A stretch of 64,000 nt of DNA from positions 5,397,001 through 5,461,000 of the forward strand of contig NZ_CP025407.1 of NCBI RefSeq assembly GCF_002847285.1, written 5' to 3'. Of this stretch, positions 1 to 6,935 are shown one piece after another; position 1 is the stretch's first letter; every line of letters begins with the position of its first letter. The translations under genes and the position numbers were made by a program. The DNA comes from Streptomyces sp. CMB-StM0423. Its GTDB lineage: Bacteria; Actinomycetota; Actinomycetes; Streptomycetales; Streptomycetaceae. The notes under the pieces were generated by a model. It saw only the letters and a program-made list of their open reading frames with translations. It was not told the DNA's origin and made no database searches.

Positions 1-308
1 ACCCCGACGCCCCGCCCCGCCCGATCGGTGCACCCCGCACATGGCGCCATCCCCGACTCCGCAATCCCCGCGGAGCGGGCCCGGTTCGGGGCGTGCGGCG
101 TCGGGGTGTCCGGGCTCGTCCGGGGGCTGCCGTGCCGTGGGTTTCGAGCATCGGGCCCACCTCCCGCGGCCGCCGCTTCCGCAGCAGCGCCGGCACCGAC
201 CTCGCGGCGACCGTCCGGCACCAGCGGCGCTGTGCCCTCGGGGGCTGGAGGCATGGCTTCGGTGGTTGCGTGCGGTCGGGTGGCTTGTCGCGCCCAGGGC
301 GGGCGAAT
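1..308. other. Gene-free left edge of window
   Basis: No open frame here has a ribosome binding site, a recognisable domain or a neighbour that would support a gene. The sequence lies downstream of the leftward hexosaminidase gene and its terminator. A degenerate repeat element follows immediately at 309. Confidence 0.5.
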
Positions 309-385
309 GCGGTCGTAATTCGCGGTAACGCCTCCTGATTCGGGCCTGATTGGGGGGAGGGGGCGACTTTCGCCCCCCGACGTGC
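309..385. repeat. Isolated copy of the dispersed ~75-bp element
   Basis: The motif GGTCGTAATTCGCGGTAAC starts near 311 and is followed about 40 bp later by GGGCGACTTTCGCCC (361-375). The same two blocks, in the same order and at similar distance, recur as a cluster at 59618-60255, over 59 kb away. Both sites are intergenic. Function unknown. Confidence 0.65.
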
Positions 386-395
386 CCCGCAACCC

Positions 396-429
396 GCCGG
401 CGACCGGCCCCCCGTAGCCGGTCGCCGGC
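396..429 (-). terminator. Terminator hairpin of the GH20 gene
   Basis: A perfect 13-bp inverted repeat (GCCGGCGACCGGC at 396-408 with its complement at 417-429) encloses an 8-nt loop. It lies 11 bp past the stop codon of the leftward hexosaminidase. No clear T tract follows, as is common in high-GC actinomycetes. Confidence 0.7.
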
Positions 430-439
430 TTCTCGGCGG

Positions 440-2059
440 TTACCTGATGTTCCTCGTGTCCGCCTCCACCTCCGCCAGGTACTCCTCCAGCGTCACCGGC
501 CTCCCCCGCACCCCCGGGCGCCGTTCCCACGGCCTCGGGCCCTCCGGGCTCCGGTACTCCACCCCCAGCGCCTCCAGCCGGCCCAGGTGGTGTGCCAGCC
601 GCTCCGCGAAGGCCGCGCCGTCCCTCGTCGCGTCGCACCACACCGTCTCCGCGAACGCGCTCATCCGCGGGAACGCCTGGTAGTCCAGCGCCCGGACGTT
701 GTCGATCGCCTCCGTCCACAGGCCGCACTGCGCGCCGATGACCAGGTCCGCCGCCGGGGTGCCGCGGAGTTCCTCAGGGACCGGTTCGAAGGCGTAGACC
801 TCCTCGACCGGCAGGACCGTGCCCACCGGCACCGGTTCGTCCGCCGAGTCCGACGCGCGATAGTCGAGGTAGACCTGGCGGGCCGGGCTCGTGATGACCT
901 GGTGGCCCTCGCGGGCCGCCCGTACCGCGCCGTGGTTGTCGCGCCACGACACGATCGTCGCGGCCGGCGGCAGGCCGCCCTCCAGGATCTCGTCCCAGCC
1001 CAGCAACTGCCGTCCCCGCGCCTCCAGATGGTCCGAGACCTGCCGGATGAACCAGCTCTGCAGCTCGTCCTCGTTGCGCAGCCCCAGCTCCGCCATCCGC
1101 GCCTGCGCCGCCGGGCTCGCCTTCCACTGGTCCTTCGGGCACTCGTCGCCGCCGACGCAGATGATCGGGCTGGGGAACAGCTCGATCACCTCGTCGAAGA
1201 CGTTCCGTACGAAGTCCAGCGTCCCGTCCGCGACGTTGAGGATGTCCGACTTCACGCCCCAGCCGGTCTCCACCGCCAACTGCGCCCCGGTGTTGCCCAG
1301 TTCGGGGTACGCCGCGATCGCGGCCTGCGTGTGTCCCGGCACGTCGACCTCCGGTACCACCAGGATGTGCCTGGCCGCCGCGTACGCCACGATCTCGCGG
1401 ATGTCGTCCTGCGTGTAGTAGCCGCCGTGCGGCCGGCCGTCGCCCGTCTCGTTCCAGCCCGGCTTCGACTCCGTGCGCCAGGAGCCGATCTCCGTCAGCC
1501 GCGGGTAGCGCTTCACCTCCAGGCGCCAGCCCTGGTCGTCGGTGAGGTGGAAGTGGAGCACGTTCAGTTTGTGCAGCGCCATCTGGTCGAGCACGCGCAG
1601 CACGTCGCGCTTGGTGAAGAAGTGCCTGGCCACGTCCAGCAGCACGCCCCGCCACGCGAACCGCGGCCGGTCCTCGATCTCGACGCCGGCCACGTCCCAC
1701 GGGCCCTCGTCGAGCGCGCTGTGGCGCAGGGTGTGCGGCGGCAGGAGCTGGCGCAGCGTCTGCACGCCGTAGAAGGCGCCGGCCGGGCCGCCCGCGGCGA
1801 TGCGGATGCCGTCGGGGCCGATCGTCAGGCGGTACGACTCCGGCCCCGCACCCGGGTCCGCGGCCAGCTCCCCGGACAGGGCCAGCTCGATCCCGCCCCG
1901 GCCCGGCGGCAGCGTGCAGCCCGTGCCGGGCAGGAGCTGTTCGCGCAGGACGCGGGCGACCGGGGCGAGCGCCGGATCGGCGACGTGCAGCGGGGTGTCC
2001 GGGCCCAGGGCGTACGAACCGGGGCGGGGGGAGCTGCGCGACGGCGTGGGGATGATCAA
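440..2059 (-). CDS. Beta-N-acetylhexosaminidase (GH20), paralog 1
   Basis: This 539-residue protein should remove terminal N-acetylglucosamine or N-acetylgalactosamine from chito-oligosaccharides or glycoconjugates. An N-terminal GH20b-like domain precedes the catalytic barrel, which carries HLTDDQGW near residue 170, VPEVDVPGHTQAA, and the catalytic pair GGDE (D305-E306). LLGWDEILEGG follows. Family knowledge: GH20 enzymes use substrate-assisted catalysis with the adjacent Asp-Glu. The TTG start at 2059 was chosen because GGAG lies 7 bp upstream and the protein then begins at the usual LIIPTP boundary. No signal peptide is seen, so it probably acts on imported sugars. It is divergent from a ROK/ABC operon, suggesting shared use. 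A paralog lies at 38287-39975. Confidence 0.92.
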   Translation of the reverse strand: MIIPTPSRSSPRPGSYALGPDTPLHVADPALAPVARVLREQLLPGTGCTLPPGRGGIELALSGELAADPGAGPESYRLTIGPDGIRIAAGGPAGAFYGVQTLRQLLPPHTLRHSALDEGPWDVAGVEIEDRPRFAWRGVLLDVARHFFTKRDVLRVLDQMALHKLNVLHFHLTDDQGWRLEVKRYPRLTEIGSWRTESKPGWNETGDGRPHGGYYTQDDIREIVAYAAARHILVVPEVDVPGHTQAAIAAYPELGNTGAQLAVETGWGVKSDILNVADGTLDFVRNVFDEVIELFPSPIICVGGDECPKDQWKASPAAQARMAELGLRNEDELQSWFIRQVSDHLEARGRQLLGWDEILEGGLPPAATIVSWRDNHGAVRAAREGHQVITSPARQVYLDYRASDSADEPVPVGTVLPVEEVYAFEPVPEELRGTPAADLVIGAQCGLWTEAIDNVRALDYQAFPRMSAFAETVWCDATRDGAAFAERLAHHLGRLEALGVEYRSPEGPRPWERRPGVRGRPVTLEEYLAEVEADTRNIR

Positions 2060-2103
2060 GGTCGGTCTCCGTTCGACGGGTTGACGCTGGCGTTCTCCAC
2101 TCC

Positions 2104-2133
2104 ATATAAAGGGCTCCACCGTAAATATGTAAA
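2104..2133 (-). promoter_or_regulatory. Candidate promoter of GH20 gene 1
   Basis: Read leftward, TTTACA (2128-2133) and TTATAT (2104-2109) are separated by 18 bp, in an unusually AT-rich patch between the divergent hexosaminidase and ROK genes. The direct repeat GTAAATATGTAAAGG overlaps the -35, where a ROK regulator could plausibly bind. No DasR-type site is visible. Confidence 0.5.
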
Positions 2134-2198
2134 GGAGTCCATCGTTACTCCGTCGTGTGTTCGTCACGGCAGGCGGTGGGCCCGGGAGGGGCGTGGCT

Positions 2199-3497
2199 AT
2201 GACATCGGCAGCGGAGCTGGGCGGGGACCTGTCCCGGCTGCGGCATCTGAACTCGCTCGCCGTCGTGGACGTCCTGCGCGGCACCGAGCCGCTCACCCTC
2301 ACCGCCGTCGCCGAGCGGACAGGACTGTCCCGGCCGTCCACCAAGGACGTCGTCGGCCAGCTCGTGGAGCTGGGCTGGGTCCAGGAACTCGGGCCCGCGC
2401 AGGGCACCGTCGGGCGGCCCGCGCGGCGGTACCGGTTCCGGGCCGACGCCGGGCACGTCGCCGGCATCGACATCGGGGTCCACAGCGTGCGCGCCGCCAT
2501 CGCCGACCTCGACGGCACCGTCCACGCCCAGACCCACCGCACCGTCAGCCCCGCCACCCCCGTCGACGACCGCATCGCCGCCGCCGACCTGGCCGTCGCC
2601 GACTGCCTGACCGCCGTCGGGCTGCGGCGCGAGGAGCTGTGGGCCGTCGGCGCGGGCACCACCGGCATCGTGGACCGCGCCGGCAAGGTGCAGTTCTGCG
2701 CCGGCGTCGCCAACTGGACCGGCGTCGACCTCGCCGCCCGGATCGGCGCGCTCTTCCCCTGCGCCGTGCAGATCGACAACGACTCCCGCCTCGCGGCCCT
2801 CGCCGAGCGCCAGTGGGGCGTCGCCAAGGGCGTCGACGACACCGTCTTCCTGCACGCCGGCCGGCGCACCGGCGCCGCGCTGGTCGTCGGGGGGCAGGTG
2901 CACCGCGGCTTCGGCGGCGTCGCCGGCGAGGTCGGCATGCACCCCGTGACGCACTGGGTCACCGCCGCCTCGTACCTCCACGACTGCCCCGTCGTCCCCC
3001 GGGGCGCGCCCCAGAGCGACGCCGCGCGGCACACCTTCGCCGCCGCCCGCGGCGGCGACCCCGTCGCCGTGGCGGCCGTCGAGCGCTACTGCGACGACCT
3101 GGCCCTCGGCACCGCGGCGATGGTCATGACCCTCGACCCCGAACTCGTCGTCCTCGGCGGCGCGTTCTCGCGCGCCGCCGACGTGCTGCTGCCGCGGCTG
3201 CGGCGGCGGCTGGAGGACGTGTGCCTGCGGGTGCCGGAGCTGCGCGCGTCCGCGCTCGACGAGGAGTGCGTCGCGGTCGGCGCGATCGGGCGGGCCGTGG
3301 CGTACCTGGACGGCGAGCTGTTCGGCGGTGCCGCCGGGCAGATCGTCCCGCTGCACGACCTCGCCGCCGGCGACGGGAAGACAGCAGAGCCCCCAGGCCA
3401 CCCGGGCGATCAGCGCCACCCGGGCGTGCGGGCCCAGCGGCGCGATCCGGGCGATCAGGGCGCCCCGAGACCTGACCGAGCAGGAGGTGCCCGTTGA
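2199..3497 (+). CDS. ROK-family transcriptional regulator
   Basis: This 432-residue protein has an N-terminal winged helix (LTAVAERTGLSRPS within about residues 25-65) followed by a sugar-kinase-like ROK domain beginning AGIDIGVHSVRAAIADLDG. IDNDSRLAALAERQWG matches the conserved ROK core. The zinc motif CxCGxxGCxE usual after GEVG is absent; the sequence there reads GEVGMHPVTHWVT. It may therefore be a non-zinc regulator without kinase activity. The start at ATG 2199 has GGAGG at 2185-2189. The tail is low-complexity and its TGA overlaps the next gene's TTG. It probably controls the GH20 gene and the transporter in response to an amino sugar (inference). Confidence 0.85.
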   Translation: MTSAAELGGDLSRLRHLNSLAVVDVLRGTEPLTLTAVAERTGLSRPSTKDVVGQLVELGWVQELGPAQGTVGRPARRYRFRADAGHVAGIDIGVHSVRAAIADLDGTVHAQTHRTVSPATPVDDRIAAADLAVADCLTAVGLRREELWAVGAGTTGIVDRAGKVQFCAGVANWTGVDLAARIGALFPCAVQIDNDSRLAALAERQWGVAKGVDDTVFLHAGRRTGAALVVGGQVHRGFGGVAGEVGMHPVTHWVTAASYLHDCPVVPRGAPQSDAARHTFAAARGGDPVAVAAVERYCDDLALGTAAMVMTLDPELVVLGGAFSRAADVLLPRLRRRLEDVCLRVPELRASALDEECVAVGAIGRAVAYLDGELFGGAAGQIVPLHDLAAGDGKTAEPPGHPGDQRHPGVRAQRRDPGDQGAPRPDRAGGAR

Positions 3498-5434
3498 CGA
3501 CGACGCCCCGCACCGAGGCGACCGCCGATCCCGTACGGAACGAAGGCGGCGCCCCGCCGACACCCCCCGGCCCCCGGGCCGGCACCGCGCCGCCCCCGGT
3601 GAGCCCGCTCCGCGCCCTGTGGCGGCGGACCGTCCCCGTCCGCTGGCTGGCGCCCAGCACCCTGCTCATCGCGGCCGTGATCGTCTTCCCGGCGATCTAC
3701 ATGGTCGGGATGTCCTTCGTCGAGATCAACCGCATCGGCCTGACCGACGGCTTCGCGGGTCTGGAGAACTACCGCAGCCTCTTCGCCGAGGACGAACTCC
3801 CCGGCGTCGTCGGCAACACCCTCCTGTGGGTCGTGGTCGTCGTCGGACTCACGGTCCTCGCCTCCCTCGCCCTCGCGCAATTCCTCGCCAAGGACTTCTT
3901 CGGCCGCCGCCTCGTCCGGCTCGCGCTGATCGTGCCGTGGGCGACGTCCCTGGTGATGACCGCGACCGTCTGGCGCTTCATCTACGAGGGCGGGAACGGC
4001 CTGCTCAACCGGCTGCTGATGGATCTGAAGATCCTCGACTCGCCGGTGGACTGGTACAAGGACCCGGACATCGCCTTCTACTCGCTGATGGCGGTCGGGG
4101 TCGTCACCTCGATCCCCTTCACGGCGTACGTCCTGCTCTCCGGGCTGCAGACCATCCCCGGCGAGGTGCTGGAGGCCGCGAAGATCGACGGCGCCGGGCC
4201 GTGGACCACCTGGCGCCGGGTGACGCTGCCGATGCTGCGGCCCTCGCTGACCGTCGCGCTCGTGCTCAACATGCTGCACGTCTTCAACGCCTTCGCCCTG
4301 ATCTGGGTGATCATGGGCAAGACGGCCGGCAACCACGCCGACACCTCCGTCACCTTCATGTACAAGATCGCCTTCACCGGCCGGCTCGACACCGGCGAGG
4401 CCGCCGCCCTCGGCGTGCTCAACGTGATCGCGATCAGCCTCCTCATCGCCGTCCTCATCAAGCTCCTCAAGGGCCGCGACCCGCTCGCCCCCGGCAAGGA
4501 GCGGCGCGGCAGCGAGGCCGCCGAGGCCCTCGGCCGCCGCACCCGGCTCGCCTCGGCCGCACTCGCCCGCGCCGTACGCCCCGTGGGCGGACCGCTGGCC
4601 GCCGGGTGGCGGCGGGTGCGGCACGTCGGGCTGCCGCTCGCGGGGCTCTGCGTCGCGCTGTTCTTCCTCGCGCCGTACGTCGCGATGTTCCTCGGCTCGC
4701 TGAAGACCGACGCCGAGCTGTTCCAGGTGCCCGCCGACTACCTGCCCGACGAATGGGCCTGGTCCAACTACGCCGACGTGTGGGACAAGATCCCGCTGGC
4801 CGACTACTTCAGGGTCAGCCTGATCGTCGCGCTGGTCTCCACCGCCGTGGTGCTGCTGATCGCCGCGCCAGCCGCGTTCATCCTGGCGCGGACGAAGTTC
4901 CGCGGCCGGGGCGCGTTCCTCGGGCTGGTGCTGGTCTCCCAGATGTTCCCGGCGGTGGCGCTGCTCATCGGCCTGTACCGGGAGGCGGTGTTCACCGGCG
5001 GGATCCACAGCTACTGGTTCATCATCGCGGTCAACTGCGCCTTCAACATCGCCTTCGCCATCTGGATCCTGCACACCCAGTTCAGCTCCATACCCGTGGA
5101 GATAGACGAGGCGGCGATGCTCGACGGGCTCGGCCGCTTCCGGATCATGGTGCGGATGGCGCTGCCGCTGGCGGCCCCCGCGCTCATCACCGTCACCATC
5201 TTCACGTTCATCCAGGTCTGGAACGAGTTCGTCATCTCGCTCACCGTCTTCAACGAGCCCACGGAGAACCGGGTGCCGCTCACCGTCGGCGTGCAGCAGT
5301 TCGTGGGCCTGTACGAGACGAACTACCAGTACCTCTTCGCCGCCTCCCTGATGGCGATCGTGCCCGCGGTGATCCTGTTCGCGCTCATCGAGCGGTACCT
5401 GGTGAGCGGCCTGACGAAGGGCAGCACCAAATGA
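3494..5434 (+). CDS. Fused ABC sugar permease (MalF-like plus MalG-like)
   Basis: This single 646-residue frame contains two complete CUT1-type permease subunits. The N-terminal half has about six membrane segments and the coupling motif EAAKIDGAG (E227), with MalF-type order. A roughly 50-residue basic Arg/Ala linker follows. The C-terminal half starts near residue 375 and carries a second coupling motif, DEAAMLDGLG (E539), typical of MalG-like subunits. Family members are normally two separate proteins. No stop or frameshift is seen between the halves. TTG 3494 has AGGAGG 6 bp upstream and overlaps the ROK stop by 4 bp. No ATPase gene is adjacent, so a shared MsiK-like ATPase is likely. The substrate is probably an amino sugar or oligosaccharide. 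Confidence 0.88.
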   Translation: MTTTPRTEATADPVRNEGGAPPTPPGPRAGTAPPPVSPLRALWRRTVPVRWLAPSTLLIAAVIVFPAIYMVGMSFVEINRIGLTDGFAGLENYRSLFAEDELPGVVGNTLLWVVVVVGLTVLASLALAQFLAKDFFGRRLVRLALIVPWATSLVMTATVWRFIYEGGNGLLNRLLMDLKILDSPVDWYKDPDIAFYSLMAVGVVTSIPFTAYVLLSGLQTIPGEVLEAAKIDGAGPWTTWRRVTLPMLRPSLTVALVLNMLHVFNAFALIWVIMGKTAGNHADTSVTFMYKIAFTGRLDTGEAAALGVLNVIAISLLIAVLIKLLKGRDPLAPGKERRGSEAAEALGRRTRLASAALARAVRPVGGPLAAGWRRVRHVGLPLAGLCVALFFLAPYVAMFLGSLKTDAELFQVPADYLPDEWAWSNYADVWDKIPLADYFRVSLIVALVSTAVVLLIAAPAAFILARTKFRGRGAFLGLVLVSQMFPAVALLIGLYREAVFTGGIHSYWFIIAVNCAFNIAFAIWILHTQFSSIPVEIDEAAMLDGLGRFRIMVRMALPLAAPALITVTIFTFIQVWNEFVISLTVFNEPTENRVPLTVGVQQFVGLYETNYQYLFAASLMAIVPAVILFALIERYLVSGLTKGSTK

Positions 5435-6711
5435 GCCACCTCATGCCCGGCAGAAGGCCCGGCAGAAGGGCCGTCCTCCGCGCCGGCGGCGCGCTCGCCT
5501 CCGCGTCCGCGCTCGGCGCGCTGGCGGCGGCCTGCGGCCGGCCCGTCGCGGCCGGGGACCCGGACTCCATCAAGGTCGTCATCGCGCAGTACACCGACGG
5601 CACGCAGCCGTACTGGCGCAGGCTCGTCGCGAAGTTCGAGGACAAGCACCCCGGCAAGAGCGTCAAGCTGCAGATCATCGACTGGGGCAACCTGCAGACG
5701 CAGATCAACACGATGGTGCAGACGGGCCAGTTGCCCGACATAGCCAACCTCAACCTCTTCGCCGACTACGCCGACGCCGGCCTGCTGCACCCCGCGGAGG
5801 ACGTCCTCACCCCCGAGGTCTACGGCGACTTCATGCCCGCCTTCGCCGACAACGCCTCCTTCCGGGGCCGGCAGTACGCGCTGCCGTTCCTCGCCACCGT
5901 CAACGGCATGTACTACAACAAGGCGGTCCTGCGCGAAGCCGGCTTCGACGGGCCGCCGGAGACCCGCGACCAGTTCCTCGACGCCGTCGACCGGATCAAG
6001 GCGCTGCCCGGGAAGTACGTCCCGTACGGGCTGGCCCTCGGCATCGAGTCCGGGCACTACGAGTTCGGCACCTGGGCCCGCGCCAACGGCGGCGGCTGGA
6101 CCGCGAACGGCAAGTGGGCCATCGACAGCGACCGCAACGTCGAAACGCTCGGCTTCCTCCAGGACCTCGGCAAGCGCGGCTACACCCAGCCCAACCCCGG
6201 CCAGACCAACCGGCCCGACGGCACCTGGCCGCTGTTCGCGCAGGGCAAGGCCGCGATGGTCTACGGCGCCTTCGGCGCGCGGGCGTTCCTGGACCTGATC
6301 GAGAAGGGCGACGTCGACTACGGGCTCGCCGTCCACCCGGTCAGCCACGGCGCGGAGCCCGTCGCGCACGGCATCCAGGACTACCTGATGGCGTTCAGGA
6401 AGTCCGGCAACCGGGAGCTGATCCGCGACTTCCTCAGCTTCTTCTACCGGCCGGAGAACTACGTGCCGTATCTGAAGACCGAGGGCCTGCTGCCCACCAC
6501 GCAGTCGGCGGTCGACGTGCTCAAGGACGACCGGCGGGTCGGGCGGTACGTGGGGATGACGGGGCGGGCGCGGTTCGACCCCACCACGCGGCCGGTCTGG
6601 GCCGAGCTGCTCGGGGTGATGGGCAACGACCTGGGCAAGGCCGTCAGCCAGAACTCGGCGCCGGAGAAGGTGCTGCGCGAGTTCCAGTCCATCGCGGTCT
6701 CGGGGGACTGA
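5431..6711 (+). CDS. ABC transporter sugar-binding lipoprotein
   Basis: This 426-residue solute-binding protein (SBP_bac_1 family) should capture a sugar outside the cell for the fused permease. The N-terminus shows GRRPGRRAVLR followed by a hydrophobic stretch and the lipobox LAAAC (Cys35), indicating lipid anchoring, possibly through Tat export. The mature part has the MalE-like pattern, including MYYNKAVLREAGF and WPLFAQGKAAM. The ATG overlaps the permease TGA (ATGA), so translation is probably coupled. An in-frame ATG at 5443 is an alternative start. The substrate is not decidable from sequence; the divergent hexosaminidase suggests N-acetylglucosamine oligosaccharides. Confidence 0.9.
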   Translation: MSHLMPGRRPGRRAVLRAGGALASASALGALAAACGRPVAAGDPDSIKVVIAQYTDGTQPYWRRLVAKFEDKHPGKSVKLQIIDWGNLQTQINTMVQTGQLPDIANLNLFADYADAGLLHPAEDVLTPEVYGDFMPAFADNASFRGRQYALPFLATVNGMYYNKAVLREAGFDGPPETRDQFLDAVDRIKALPGKYVPYGLALGIESGHYEFGTWARANGGGWTANGKWAIDSDRNVETLGFLQDLGKRGYTQPNPGQTNRPDGTWPLFAQGKAAMVYGAFGARAFLDLIEKGDVDYGLAVHPVSHGAEPVAHGIQDYLMAFRKSGNRELIRDFLSFFYRPENYVPYLKTEGLLPTTQSAVDVLKDDRRVGRYVGMTGRARFDPTTRPVWAELLGVMGNDLGKAVSQNSAPEKVLREFQSIAVSGD

Positions 6712-6768
6712 GGGCCCTTCCCGGGCACGTCCCCGGATCCCGCGAGCCCCTTGAGCCCTGTGAGCCCC

Positions 6769-6806
6769 GACGCCGCCGGTTGCCGTGTCCTCGGGCCGGC
6801 GGCGTC
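6769..6806. terminator. Intergenic hairpin between convergent genes
   Basis: An 11-bp perfect stem (GACGCCGCCGG at 6769-6779 with its complement at 6796-6806) has a 16-nt loop. It lies 58 bp after the binding-protein stop and upstream of the convergent GH3 gene's end, so it could terminate transcription from either side. Confidence 0.6.
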
Positions 6807-6862
6807 GGAACCAGCGTCCGCGGCGGGCGGCCGTCCTCCCGCCCGCCGCGGACCACCATCCC

Positions 6863-6907
6863 GCGTGCCACGTACGCGCGTGCCGCGTACGCGCGTGCCA
6901 CGTACCC
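6863..6907. repeat. Three tandem 15-bp repeats
   Basis: Three copies of GCGTGCCRCGTACGC stand head to tail at 6863-6877, 6878-6892 and 6893-6907, with at most two mismatches per copy. They lie between the hairpin and the GH3 stop. No function is evident. Confidence 0.75.
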
Positions 6908-6935
6908 GTGGGCCAGCAGCCCGCGGATCGCCGGC

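Noticed and set aside
2060..2198. DasR site in the GH20 gene 1/ROK gap
   Set aside because: No TGGTCTAG-CCA-like sequence is present on either strand.
350..3475. Very long rightward frame antisense to the GH20 gene
   Set aside because: It is a high-GC shadow: Arg/Pro-rich, no domain, and opposite to a well-supported enzyme. Many similar frames oppose real genes throughout and were left out.
4616..5434. Separate MalG-like gene starting at GTG 4616
   Set aside because: There is no stop between the halves and only a weak ribosome site, so a fusion is simpler; kept as an alternative in the finding.
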